A DNA stretch of 64,000 nucleotides from Cytospora piceicola (lineage: Eukaryota > Ascomycota > Sordariomycetes > Diaporthales > Cytosporaceae). The translations under genes were made by a program, and so were the position numbers. This document shows, one piece after another, positions 11,383-23,040 of this stretch (the stretch's first letter is position 1; each line of letters opens with the position of its first letter). The notes under the pieces are model-generated. The model ran no database searches. It was not told where the DNA came from and saw only the letters and a list, made by a program, of their open reading frames with translations. The DNA is taken from positions 1,044,034-1,108,033 of the forward strand of contig JALQBC010000011.1 in the NCBI GenBank assembly GCA_023375675.1, in the 5' to 3' direction.

Positions 11383-14300
11383 ATGTCTACTCCAGGAGCG
11401 TTGGCCCGGCACGCGAGGTAGGACATCCCCATCGGCGTTGACCACATATATCCCTGCTAATCCTCTCGATATCAAGGGCCACAGGTCAACGTCGGAACGG
11501 TGACCCAGATGCTTGGCACACCAACACAAAGCACACAAGGCAGATATGCCACATTTTCCGAGACACCGGTCGCTGCCGCTTTGGCAACAAGTGCAAATTT
11601 CCCCATGTGCCTGGGAACCCGCAGCCAGTCGGTGTTCAAGTCCAAGCCCAAGCCCAGGCCCAAGAGAATAACGCTGGTGGCCAGCTGAGTGAGGATAATT
11701 TGCGGGCTTGGAAGCGGATGCTTCATCATGGCACCCACTTACTGCGCCCGGACTACGCCACTGTAGGGCGGTTCTTCGGACTCGCGCTCGAACTCATGGA
11801 AGGGGACCTCGGTGCGTCTCAGGAGACCATCAGACTTCTCGCAACGGATCCCGGCCTCAACTTCATCAAGGCCATCACCGATCGACATATACTGGAAGCT
11901 ACAACCTCCCAGGACAAGGTCAACCTATGGAGGATGCAGATTTCCCCCCTCTTCCGTCTCATCACCCATCCACAAGCCGTCGACTCGAATATGCTAGAAC
12001 AGGAGGTGGCTGCTGTATACTCTTTCATCCTCGGCATCAATGCTAGTCGAATGGACAGACTGTTTATCTTCGTCGCGGACCTCGCCGGGGCTTGGCCGGA
12101 AAAGTCTGCGCTCGACATGCCACTGATGGAAGCTCTTGAATCATCGCTCGCTGTCCTCTCCAAGCTTGTGGACTGCAGCACGAGCAACATCATCAACGAT
12201 GCTTTTCATCACATCGTCGATCGATTTGATGGTCTTGTGCAGGCCTCAACACAGCCTCAGGATGACTTTTCCAAGCTCCAAGCCAAGAAGTATCTCGAAT
12301 ACCTGCAGCGCCGGCTGGGTCTGGGAAAGAACATGGCCGAGGCCAAGGGCCCGGAGAAGGCTAGTGTTCAACGAGAATCTTTCGTCATCGACAGAGGTCT
12401 TCCCGGGCAGCTCTGCAAAGAGGGACCTCGCCATAATAATGACCACGCAGAAATTTCCAATATCAGTATCATGCCTACATATGAGGAAATCACTACTTCC
12501 AGGAACGAGTACCTCCCCACCAACGATTCATCTCAGTGGCACCTACCAGGTATACGGGGTCGACTCGATCGAGAATTTCGGTTGTTGAGGGAAGATACGG
12601 TGGGCCAACTCCGCGATGCTGTTGGTCATCTGCTCGAGCGCATTCGAAATCCAGGACACAAAGAGCACCGTCAGTCAAGAAATAGCGCGAGGACTACCAC
12701 CTACGAGGATGCCACAGTCAAAACGGTGAAGCTTGACAAAAACAAAGGCCTAGAGTTGACAGTGAGTTGCCGACAGCCTGATGTGGCACGGAAAATGGGC
12801 GACAAAGAGAGACGACTGTGGTGGGATCAATGCAAGAGACTACAGCCAGGAGCACTGGTCTGTGTCCTTGATGCTGCTGGCACGGTACAGTTCTTCGAAG
12901 TTGCCGATTCAACACTGCGGGTTGCTAAAACAACTGGGGATCGATCCGATGGCCATCAAGATCCTCAGTCACGGGCACAAGAGAAACTTACGCTATCATC
13001 AGATAAAGAACATCTCTATGTCCGTCTCAGCCTTGTCAGCACCACCAAGTCAGACGTTTCTCGCATACTGTCGTGGTATCGCGATATAGGATCATCCCCA
13101 CGACGGTACCTAGTGGAATTTCCGGGAGTGTTGTTGGCCTCGTTCAAGTACACTCTCGAGGCTTTACAACAGCTGTCACGGAAGCCGGACCTGCCATTTT
13201 CGGACCTCATCGCCCCCGAAATGACGACTTCCGGCACAGAGCTGGACATCTCGCCGCCGCTATTTGCCCGATCCCCTGGCTTTGCGTTCGACCTGACTTG
13301 TCTGACACTGGACCAGAAGGAGCTCAAAGCCAGTCTAGGTCAGCTCCCTACAGCTGAAGACGTCTCTACGAGGACTGGTCTGGACGAAACCCAGTCCGAG
13401 GCTTTGCTGAGCACATTCTCTAGAGAGATGTCTCTGATGTGAGTGGCCATCTGACCGAATTATCACTCCTTGATTCTGGCCGAAACTTTGAAGAGCCCCA
13501 TGCTCACAGCTTTACGTGGGAAATTTGCTTTAAAATCGAGGGACATAACTGACCAAAGACAATATAGACAAGGGCCTCCTGGTACGGGCAAATCCTATAC
13601 TGGCGAGAAGATCCTCAAGGTACTTCTCGCCAACAAGACAAGTACCAAGTTGGGCCCAATTATTTGTGTCTGTTACACCAATCATGCTCTCGATCAGCTC
13701 CTTGAGCATCTCCTCGACGATGGTATCAAGAGTATTATCCGGATAGGGTCGCGATCCAAGTCGGAGCGAATACAGAATCTTTTGCTCAGATCTATCGCTG
13801 ACCAGATGGAGTTGACGAGGTCTGAAAAAAGAGACATGTACGAGCTCGGCCAGAAGCTCAAGAGTCTTGAAAGGGAAGCAAGCACACTGTTAACACAGCT
13901 CTCGCAATGCTATTCGATATCGGCGATCCGGACGTATCTCCACACCTCTCACAGAGCCCATCATGACGAGCTATTCAGTGAGGACCAGGAGGGCTGGCAG
14001 TTGGTCCAACACAAACCCCAAAATCCCGTCCAGCGGTGGCTCAGTGGTGGGATGGAGGTTCCTCGCCTAGCATCACGAGACCTGGGCGTGCTGCAATCGT
14101 CGAGACTATTCAACATGACGCACTCGGAACGGTCGATGCTTCACCGATACTGGCTGAGGAGCATTCGTGACCCGCTTATCGCCGAGACCCTTGATGTTCA
14201 GAGAGAGCACCGCCAAGTCAAGGAACAGCGTGACCGAGTTCGGCAGGAAGTTCGGCGCCGCTGTCTGCAGCAAGCTGATATAGTTGGGGTTACTACCACT

Positions 14301-17300
14301 GGGCTCGCCAGGGAACTCGCTCTGCTACGCAAGCTCCGCTCCAAAGTGGTGCTCTGCGAAGAAGCTGGAGAGGTTCTCGAGGCGCACATTTTGACGACTC
14401 TGCTGCCTTCGGTTGAGCAGGCCATATTCATCGGAGACCACCTGCAGCTGCGTCCACAAATACAAAACTATGGGCTTCAAAGTACGAACCCAAGGGGAAG
14501 TCAATACTCGCTAGATATGTCTCTTTTCGAGCGTCTAGTGCAACCACCTCACTCCAGCGACCCCAGACTTCCTGTGAGTGTTCTGGAAACCCAAAGGCGT
14601 ATGCATCCCTCGATCGCAGAGATGGTCCGCTCGACTTTGTACAAGACACTGAAGGATGGAGAGAATGTCACAAAATACCCCCCTGTTGTGGGTATGAGAC
14701 ATCGTCTTTTCTGGCTGCAACACGAAGAACTCGAAGCGGGAGCTGCGGCCCAAGATCCCCAAGACACTTCACATTCTAACCCCTTCGAAATCGAGATGAC
14801 TGCTGCACTCGTATCACACCTCGTTCGACAAGGTAGCTACAATCCAGAGGATATTGCAGTCTTGACTCCTTATCTTGGACAGCTCCAGAAACTCCGGACA
14901 CGAATGGCACAAGAGTCAACCTTTGCAATCAGCCTCGGGGAACGCGACATTGAGGATTTGGAAGAACTTGAAGCCTCAGAAGCAGAAAAGATGGAGCTTC
15001 CAAAGAAGCAGGTCGTCGGCAAGACGACGCTTCTACGAAGTGTGCGGCTTGCGACCGTCGACAATTTCCAGGGAGAGGAGGCCAAGGTCGTCATTATATC
15101 CCTTGTCCGCAGCAACCCACAAAACAGATGCGGCTTCCTTAGCACGAGCAACAGGATCAATGTCCTGATGTCAAGAGCGAAGCACGGGTGCTACATCATA
15201 GGCAATGCGAAGACTTACAGTCATGTGCCAATGTGGGCTCAGATTATCCAGATGCTTGAGGCGAATGGCAACTTCGGGACCAAGCTCGAGCTTCAGTGTC
15301 CCCGGCATCCAGATACTTCTATCGGTGTGTCGCAACCGGATCATTTCGTGCAATTTGCACCCGACGCTGGCTGCACTTTGCCCTGCGATCGTCGATTAGA
15401 ATGTGGCCATGCATGCCATGGTCCTTGTCACTCGGATCTGGTTCACAAGGGCGCTCAGTGCATTGAGGCTTGCCCAAGGCCCAAGAAAGGCTGTGACCAC
15501 CCCTGTCCCTTGAAGTGCGGTGTTCCCTGCGAAGACAGGTGCAACGTCCATCTGAAAAACATCAACTTGAAGCTTCCTTGTGGACATATCGTACAGTCAG
15601 CAAGGTGTTGGGAGGCACAGACTCCGGCCGCCATCAAGTGTAACGTGGAAGTGGAGCGGGTAATCCCCGGCTGCGATCACACAGTCATTCTTCCATGCTG
15701 TGTCAATATCAACCTCCCCTCATTCAAGTGCAACGCCGAATGTGGACAGATCCTGCCCTGTGGCCACTCATGTCGCAGTACCTGCCATAAATGCAATGTC
15801 CGTGAATTGGGAAAGATCACGGACTCAAACCACGGATTTTGTGGACAGTTGTGCGGTCGACAGTACACAACGTGCCCACACACTTGTCAACAGACTTGTC
15901 ACGGTGAGACAAAGTGTGGCCCCTGCATGAGGCCTTGTGAAATTCGTTGCAGTCACTCTCGATGCAGCAAGGTGTGTCATGAGCCTTGTGCCCCTTGTGC
16001 CGAGGAGAAATGCGCTTCCAGTTGCCCTCATGGAAGTTGCACCATGCCCTGCGCTGCTCCTTGCGACTGGGTGCCTTGCTCGAAGCGGTGCACGTCGTTA
16101 TTAAGCTGTGAACATCAGTGCCCATCACTGTGCGGCGAGGCTTGCCCAGACTCCAAGTACTGCCGGATTTGTGGCTCTGAAGATGTTCTATCCACAGTGG
16201 TCGACTTCTACGAGATGAAGGAGTACCGAGACACGGACGTTGACGCAACTCCCTGCATCTTTCCCGACTGTGGCCACTTCTACACTGTGGAGTCCATGGA
16301 CGGACAGATGGATATGCGTGAGCACTATGAGCTCGATGAAAAAGACATGCCCATCGGTATCAAGGCCGCTTCGAAACCATTCTCTATGGACGAGGTCAAG
16401 GCTTGTTCAGTGTGCCGGGGCTCTCTCCGTAGTGTTGCACGTTACGGTCGAATAGTCCGCCGGGCGATGCTTGATGAGGCCACCAAGAAGTTCCTTTTTT
16501 GGTCCACCGACAGACACCACGAGCTGGCCGGAGCTTTCTTGACGGAACAGCAGAAGCTAGAACATGAAGACACCACCAAAACTATGATGGAAGTCGGCCG
16601 GCCCGGCCGTCTCGGTCTTACCGGCTCTGCATACGACCAGATCAAGAAACTGAGGAAATGGGTCGGCAAAAAGCGCTATAACAGCCTTGTGCAAGTTTAC
16701 ATTAACATATCCAAGTATATGGACCAAGTGAGTGTTGCGGAGCATCCTTTCCACAAGGTCGGTAACTTTGTGCGCCACGCGAACCGGAACCACAAGACAC
16801 AGGGCGCATTTGTCTATGACGAAGGCGTGATCCAGCTACGGGGCTATCTCCTTGCCATCTCACTCCTTCTGAAGTGCAACATCGCTTTCTTGTCGGACTT
16901 CATGAGCCTTTGGAAGGGAGCTGCCATGACACGCACCGAGATCAATGTCGATTTCTCGGCCAACTTTGCACAGTGTGAAGAGCTCATCAAGCTCGCGACC
17001 GACACAGGCCGACCCCAGTTTCAGGTCGAGGGACACACCTACTATGCTCACTTCTGCGGCATCGCACTTTACCTGGGCGCAGCCCGCCAGCAAGGCATCC
17101 ATGGTGCTTCCCCAGAGGCAGAGGCGGATACAGCAACCATAACACCAGATGACGATCGCCGTGAGAGCCTTAAGGGCAAGGCGCTTGAGCATCTGGAACA
17201 TGCAAGGTCCATTCTCAAGAGTGCCAACTGGGGCTCTAAGCAGCTCATGGAGAAAGAGATCGAGGCGGTGACGCACATGCTCAATGACGGTGTTTTCTAC

Positions 17301-17555
17301 AAGTCCGTCACAACCGACGAGTTGCGTGCAGTGTATGAGGCCATGGCAGTTGAGTTTCATGGGACGGGCCATTGGTATAACTGTGAGCGGGGCCACCCCT
17401 TCACGGTGGGCGAGTGCGGAATGCCAATGGAGGAAGCTCGCTGCCCGGAATGCGGTTCGCCTGTAGGCGGACAACATCACAGCCCTGCCGAGGGTGTCAG
17501 GCGGGCCGACGAGATCGAGAAGCTCGCTGCTGGTGTGGGCGGGATGAATATCTGA
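11383..17555 (+). CDS. ZNFX1-like helicase with CCCH, NF-X1 and RZ zinc fingers
   Basis: Exons 11383-11417, 11477-13438 and 13568-17555 encode 1,994 residues. Intron 1 (59 nt, branch GCTAATC) and intron 2 (129 nt, donor GTGAGT, acceptor AATATAG) were placed by protein continuity. Intron 2 rebuilds the Walker A loop as EMSLIQGPPGTGKSYTG (K674). In order: CCCH finger (C36-x8-C45-x5-C51-x3-H55); helical region; superfamily 1 helicase core with VVLCEEAGEV (about 930), FIGDHLQLRP (about 955), VDNFQGEEAKVV (about 1163) and NVLMSRAKHG (about 1196); a Cys/His-rich run of NF-X1-type fingers (about 1273-1533); and a C-terminal RZ finger (GHWYNCERGHPF...CPECGSP, about 1930-1970). Relatives include animal ZNFX1 and fission-yeast Hrr1, which act in small-RNA silencing; a similar role here is inference. 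The 13,470 ATG is intronic and not a separate gene start. Confidence 0.93.
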
Positions 17556-17943
17556 GAGCTTGGAGGTCTGCTCCTGTGAGGGCGATGTCGGGCTCGAGCG
17601 TGAACGGCTTTCTGGGATTTATGGATAGGCTATGTATGTACTTGGAAAATTGACCCTAACGAGGCTTTGCCTCGTGCCTCGCTTCGCGAACGCCCGGGAT
17701 TATAACATCTTTTGCTCGCTGTCACCCTCCTCCCGCCTCCCCCCTACTCCCGCTGCAGCCTACCCCCCAGTATTGTGGCGGTAGATCTGCCTTAGTATAT
17801 TAGACGACGAAATGGAACTTCGATCTATGTATTCCCTTTTGTATATTTCTGATGAGCAGGTCCGAACGCAGTCTTTTTCGTGTAGAATTTGTTCACCGTA
17901 TCCTCATTATAGCCTCGGGTGCTCTATCCTTCCTAGGCAGCTA
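17556..17943. other. Convergent intergenic region
   Basis: These 388 bp lie between the 3' ends of the helicase and the peptidase genes. A small hairpin (CGAGGC-ttt-GCCTCG) lies near 17,660-17,675. No gene seen. Confidence 0.5.
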
Positions 17944-19614
17944 TTACCTGGTTCGCCTCGTGACCAGCGTCCCGTTGCTCGCCGCAGGCGTCCAAGAGGA
18001 GAAATCCCTCAGCCACTTCTTGACCGTCCTGATCTCCCAGTAGTGCGCCTCGCGGACGAACTGCGGCTCGGCGGGGAGGTCCTGGATGCCGTAGCTGTCC
18101 CAGTGGTGGCCCCCGTCGAGGATGAGGTACGACGGGTGGAGGTCCGAGCTGTACCGCCGGGGCGCCAGGTCGGAGTGGTAGCAGCCGTCGAGCCAGGGGT
18201 CCTGGGCGCCGTCGACAAAGGCCAGCCGGTCGGCCTCGAAGCCGTAGCCCCCGTAGGCGTTCCACCCGTCGACGTCGGGCAGCGGCGGGATCGAGTTGTA
18301 CGCGCCCGGCGGGAAGGCCAGGACGCACTGCTCCTGCGTGTAGTTGCCGTCCAGCACCCGCGACAGGAGCGACTTGCCCTCCTTGGCGGCCGCCTGATAC
18401 AAGCCCATCTGCGTGCAGGTCGTGTACAGGTAGGTCAGCGTGCCGGAGTCGACTTGCTCGGACCAGTAGTCGGCTAGGTGTTTGATGTGTCAGCTCTCCG
18501 TCGAATGCCCTTTTATGGTATACAAAAGTGGCGACTTACCATCCCCCTGACCAAAACAGCTCCCAGAAGCGTAATCACCGCTCGGGCAGGTGGGCAGGAT
18601 GACCTCCTTGATGTAGCTCGCATAGTTCCCCAGGTTCACCCAGGCCTCGCCGTCCGTGTACTTGGCCATCTGGGCGTCCACGGCCGTCACGTTGGCGGGC
18701 GCGTCGAGGTCCGTGACGCTGCTGCAGAAGGTCCAGAACTGCGTGTCCTGGTCCGTCCACGAGAGCTCCTGCCACGTCGACGTCGGGTAGTCGAGGGGCC
18801 CGCCGAGGGGGTACGCGATGGTCTTGGCGAAGTCCCTGTCGTCGGCGAGCGCCTCGAGGCCGAAGATGGACTTGAGCTCCCGGACCGCCTCCGTGTCGTT
18901 GGCGGCCACCAGCGCGTCGAACTTGTCCACGATGTCGTTGATGCTCTGCACGCAGTCGGACGGGGCGAACTTCTGGATCGGGTCGTACCACTGGGGGTAC
19001 TCGACCGCCGCGTGGATCACCCCGCTCGAGGCGATGCCGCCGTAGATGATGTCCGGGTACGTCTTGACCGTGAAGGAGGTCTGGGCACCAGCTAGTGACC
19101 CGCCGTACATGATCCAGGGGGTGCCCGGCGCCGAGAGGTCGGCAGATACCCCGGGGAAGGACACGTGCTGCGCAAAGTAGGCAAAGTCCGCGATGGTCTG
19201 CTCATTGGTGAGGTAGGCCAAGGTGTCCGTGGTGATGTTGTCAAACGGCGTGCTCAGGCCGTAGTATCGGTTCTCAACGATCACGCCCAGGCCACCTGTG
19301 GCGTTCATCAGGATCTGAATAATGCCCGTCTCCAGATTTGACAGGCGACTCCTGCCACTGGTCTCGCCGCCGACATAGAGGAACACGGGTCCGCCCTCCT
19401 TGTAGTAGCTAGAGTCGAAGTAGTAGTGCTGCTTGAAGGTGGCATTGGTGTGTGGCAGGTATTTGTCATCATTGGGGAAATGATCGATGGGCACGTCGAT
19501 GGAATGAGCAACATATACCTCAGACTCCCGTGTGCCGATCTGTGCTGGAGCCGGCTGTGCCGGTCCGGCCGAGACCAGGGACGACACGGCGAGCAGGGCA
19601 ACGAACGACAGCAT
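17944..19614 (-). CDS. Secreted S28 serine peptidase (prolyl carboxypeptidase-like)
   Basis: Minus-strand exons 18540-19614 and 17944-18473 are separated by a 66-nt intron (GTAAGT...CACCTAG), giving 534 residues. The join restores GQGDADYWSEQVDSG. The start at 19614 gives a classical signal peptide (MLSFVALLAVSSLVSA). An ATG 54 nt upstream (19,668) is in frame but would bury it, so I prefer the inner start. S28 enzymes cleave after proline and are secreted or vacuolar. The nucleophile lies in MYGGSLAGAQ (S173), the acid in VDGAQDPWLDG (D450) and the base in LDGGHHWDSYG (H481 or H482). The order Ser-Asp-His and the length fit family S28. Several N-x-S/T sites suggest glycosylation. It cannot be assigned a precise substrate from sequence. 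Confidence 0.93.
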
Positions 19615-20416
19615 CGTGAGGGTGGGGGCGGGGGGGTAAAGGAACTGGATCTTGCGGTCACTAGCCAAACGGTGTGTTTAAAACAGAAAGCACAAAGGCT
19701 CGGGACACTTGAGGAGAAGGCATGGTGTCCGTTGGATATTTATTCAACTGTTTCCGTTAGGGGCTCCGGTGGATGAGCACATCATCCTCGCGATGGTAGG
19801 TAAGCTGCATGATGTACTGCAACCTGCGCCCCACCGATTGTACCGTTGAGGGAGTCGGGACGGCCCCTTGCCGGGATCAAGGTAAACGGCACAGCGAGCT
19901 TGGTTGCCCGCTGTGCAGATCACCGCCTGGAAATATTATCTTAGCTTTACCTTCCCGTTTAGGCGGTGTGAGCTAGCAGACTTACAGCAGGTTAATTGAT
20001 ATTGGTTCCATCCGCCTTCCAAAGGTAATGTTGCACCGAGCGAAGAAAGGTTTGATACACCGGCCATGTTTCTTGCGGGACCCATATCTTAGGGCGTGCA
20101 TCAATGTACCATGGTCTACGGCACCAATTCTCCGGAGAGTGACAGACCAAACGATCATTCGTTTTCAATTGAGACCAATGTAGGTAGTGATGTGCTCCAT
20201 CCAGCCCACCAAAACCACAACTCCCCTTCAGACCCCAATCGCATTCAAGAGTACAACTCGGTAATGACAGTTGACATGTACTGGTAGGTTAAATGGCCTC
20301 CCTAGTGAAAATTAGCAACCCTGATATCAATTCTTCCCCGTGGGTATAATTATCCCCAACTCCAAAAGCGCCCTGCCTCAACGAATGCCTCAGACTTCCC
20401 CAGAAATACTCTGAGC
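19615..20416. other. Intergenic: peptidase promoter side, no gene seen
   Basis: About 0.8 kb upstream of the S28 peptidase start and downstream of the split gene's 3' end. Base composition is normal, without CpA depletion. I find no supported coding frame or RNA gene. Confidence 0.5.
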
Positions 20417-20727
20417 CTACACATGCTGGATCCCTGGCCAGAACCAATTCCAAGGGGGTGGCTCCATCGCCGCAAATTTGGCTACACGGAAGCCCTCGAC
20501 TTGGACGTCCTCACCCACACCGGGAATGTCGAACCCCCCCTTGAACGCGGTGCAGTCGTTGTCGGTGAAGTCCAGATATCCAGATTGTACGTCGGGACAG
20601 ATCTAGCCCACCATAGCATTGCGGCCTCGCATGCGCAGCAGGAAATGGCCCTCTGGCTGCGGCCCGTCCAGCTTACGCTGCTTAGCTGAGGGCTCGCCCT
20701 CGGCCTCGCCGTCGTCTGCCTCGACAA
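20417..20727 (-). pseudogene. 3' part of host gene split by the giant element
   Basis: The minus-strand reading frame enters at the element edge as ADDGEAEGEPSAKQRKLDG, then PEGHFLLRMRGRNAMVG, a TAG stop at 20603-20605, then ICPDVQSGYLDFTDND, FDIPGVGEDVQVEGFRVA and a final stop at 20417-20419. It has no start codon of its own. If the 34.7-kb element and one copy of its 7-bp target duplication are removed, this frame continues directly and in phase from the gene part at 55,398-56,629. The acidic/basic linker followed by a compact C-terminal module resembles a large family of uncharacterised fungal proteins (my recollection, not a search). The internal TAG is a further break not explained by the insertion. 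The run of seven C at 20,534-20,540 keeps the frame. Confidence 0.7.
20721..20727. repeat. Left copy of candidate target-site duplication (TCGACAA)
   Basis: Seven bases directly outside the left terminal repeat match TTGACAA at 55398-55404 in 6 of 7 positions. The one difference is C versus T. Confidence 0.55.
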
Positions 20728-20840
20728 CGAGAGGCGGTAATTTCCGATTTTAGTAGGTCTCAACTCCTAAGACACTGTTTCTAGAGTGTATTCTCGAGTC
20801 TGATACAGTTTCTGGAGTGCATTTTCGAGTGTGATACATA
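20728..20840. repeat. Left terminal inverted repeat with two ~30-bp subterminal units
   Basis: Outer part matches the right end in inverse orientation, including AACTCCTAAGACACTGTTT at about 20,762-20,780. Two copies of a unit of the form CTRGAGTGYATTYTCGAGT follow (about 20,777-20,838). This stretch retains CA and TG dinucleotides, unlike the interior just to its right. Confidence 0.8.
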
Positions 20841-20904
20841 TATCTTAAGTTAAAACTTTATTTCTAAAGTATATCCTCGACCTTAACTACTAACCTCGAC
20901 CTTA

Positions 20905-21060
20905 ACTACGATACTTCGTATACCCGGGAATACGATAACTAGAAACCGTAACTAATCGTCGCCTAAAGGTTAGTTATAAAGGACCCGGGATAAAAAGGAA
21001 GGCTATTCGATTAAATTCCGAAAGCGACAAAAGCGACAAAAGCGATAAAATAGTTATAAT
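20905..21060. repeat. Inner inverted repeat, left copy
   Basis: Read in reverse complement, this region contains TATCGCTTTT-G-TCGCTTT, CCTTTTTATCCC and ACCTTTAGGCGACGATT. These match, with gaps, TATCGCTTTT-A-TCGCTTT, CCTTTTATCCC and ACCTTTAAACGACGATT at about 53,043-53,130. The terminal inverted homology therefore extends inward on the left, while on the right about 2 kb of repeats separates the inner copy from the end. Confidence 0.65.
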
Positions 21061-21480
21061 AGTTATAATCGTTCGTATCCTAACGCCTAAATTTATATAT
21101 CTAATCTAAATATCCTTACCCTTATTTCCTTATATTACCTCGTACCCTTAGAACTATTTACTATCGTCGGTATAGTTAGCCTTAAAACTATTATTACTAT
21201 TATTACCGTCGTTACTTTTAATACCGTTACTCTTTATACCGTTACCCTTAGCGCTATCGTCCTTAGGACTATCCTTACCCTCGTCTATAACATCGTCTAA
21301 CGTTACCGCCTACACTAGTAACGACATACTACTCGATCTCGGCTAAAAGGCGGCTAGCCGTAATAATCGTCGATATATTATAAGATCCTTTACCTCTAAG
21401 GACTAACGTTTTAAAAACCTTTTTAAAGAGTAACTATCGTTAGAATTCTAGCGTTTTAAAGTCGACCTTAGATTCGAAAT
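21061..21480. other. RIP-degraded DNA, low-complexity tail of the next frame
   Basis: AT-rich, CpA-depleted sequence. In the minus strand it reads as a Ser/Asn/Asp/Lys-rich low-complexity extension of the degraded frame to its right (KDDSAKGNGIKSNG and similar). No motif recognised. Confidence 0.4.
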
Positions 21481-23040
21481 CGGCTGTTATTTAACAGCGA
21501 CACCTCTAGCAGTAACACCTCCAGTAGCGACACCTCCAGCAACGACACCTGCCTTACCCTTTCCAGACGTCTTCCTTTTCCCGGAAGCCTTACTTTAAAG
21601 TAATAGCTGTAAAGTCTAACTGTCGCTTCTAGTAAAAGGTTAACTTTCTCCTCTAAAATATACTCGTACTTTAGCGTAAGCGATCGAAAAGTTATTATCG
21701 ATTAGCTTAAAAGTATTTCGGTTTATATAGCAGCTACCTGTTAAACGATGTTTTCGAAGGTCTTTTAGCTACTAAAAACTACCGAGGCATTTAGAATATA
21801 TATATTCCCTTAGATCGGTAGGAATACCGTCGTCATTCGAGAGGATATTTCGAAGCTTTTTAAAAAGGTTTTTAACCTTCTCTATAAGGTCTGACAGCAC
21901 GCTCCGGGGTTTTACTCCTTAATAATACTCTGCTATATACTTCTTAAACCGGTAAGAGATATTAGTCTCGAACTCGCAATACTAATAACAGTATTCTCGC
22001 GGTAATAAGATAAAGGTCAGGTCGCGGAATTCGTACTCTGCTAATTTAAAATACCGAATACGATTAAATATATCCCGAAAGCCTCGTCTGTAAGCTTAAT
22101 ATATAAGAGGTTTTTTCTACTATTCGTCGCTTTAACGCCTCTTCTGTAGACCGTAATGCTAAAAAGCCTTACGGTTATTCTAAGAATCTTAAAGTGCCTA
22201 CGATAAAGAAGGCTTTTAAACGGCCTTCTACGTCTAAACAGCAGCCTCGTCGATAATATCTATCTTACCTTTAAAATAAAGGTTAAAGTAAAAGACAACC
22301 TTTTTATAGGTTTTCGAGTTTTTATATTTCTGCTAATCCCTTTTACCGTTAGTCTCGATATAATAAACCGAGTACTAAAACGTTTTTAACAGCCTTTAGT
22401 TAGGCTTACCGCGGTTGTTTATATATTATTAATAGAATCGGAAAGCTTAATACTAGCTAAGCTAACTTATTTTATCCGCCTAATAAAAGCCGTATTTATA
22501 AACTATCGTCGGAAGCAATCGCTCTTCTAAAGGTATATATTACTAGCGGTATTTTTCTAAGTCTACTTTATCTTTAAATCTCTCTTACTTCCCGGCATAG
22601 TCGATATAGTTGTAACGAAGGTATCCTCGGAAGAAGTTATAAGCTTAGTCGAGAACACCCTTTATACCGAAATAAGAGTTAATTTCAGAATAGGCTTTTA
22701 AAGCAATCTAATCAGAGAAAACCCTTTAGCATTACTAACACCGATGCTACTAGTTGCTATAAAAGCGGTTAAGATAATACTAGTATTAACCGGCGTCGAG
22801 GTTAAAAGGAAGGCAGTTTAGGTATAAGTATCGGAAAGAGAGCGGCTAGTCTTAACCACTTATAAGATAGGTATATAGAGGGTCTTATAAGTTAAGGTTT
22901 ATAAACGACGAATCGGGAGCTTTTATCTTAAGACGTTCCCTTAAAGCCTATCGCTCTCTGCTAAGGTTAAGGTCAAGCTTCTAAAATAAACCCCTTATTA
23001 AGATCTATAATAAGCAAGTAAACTAAGCTAGCTAAAATAA
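21481..23040 (-). pseudogene. RIP-degraded unidentified gene, about 500 codons
   Basis: One minus-strand frame runs from about 23,040 to 21,480 with many TAA/TAG codons but no TGA, as expected when CpA-to-TpA changes convert Gln and Trp codons. Recognisable stretches include YNYIDYAGK and LEERLLPTIVYKYGFY. The low end has a Gly-Val-Ala repeat (GGVATGG-like, 21,495-21,550). A C-x2-C pair occurs near 22,735. I do not recognise the family. It lies at the left end of the element and reads toward the left terminus, where a transposition gene might be expected, but I have no domain evidence for that. Confidence 0.5.

Noticed and set aside
13470..13567. ATG at 13,470 as the start of a separate helicase gene
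   Set aside because: The segment is an intron: splicing 13,438 to 13,568 gives EMSLIQGPPGTGKS without loss of frame, as expected for one long protein.
20530..20545. Frameshift in the 3' half of the split gene
   Set aside because: On recount the run has seven C, which keeps the frame from TAFKG into FDIPG.
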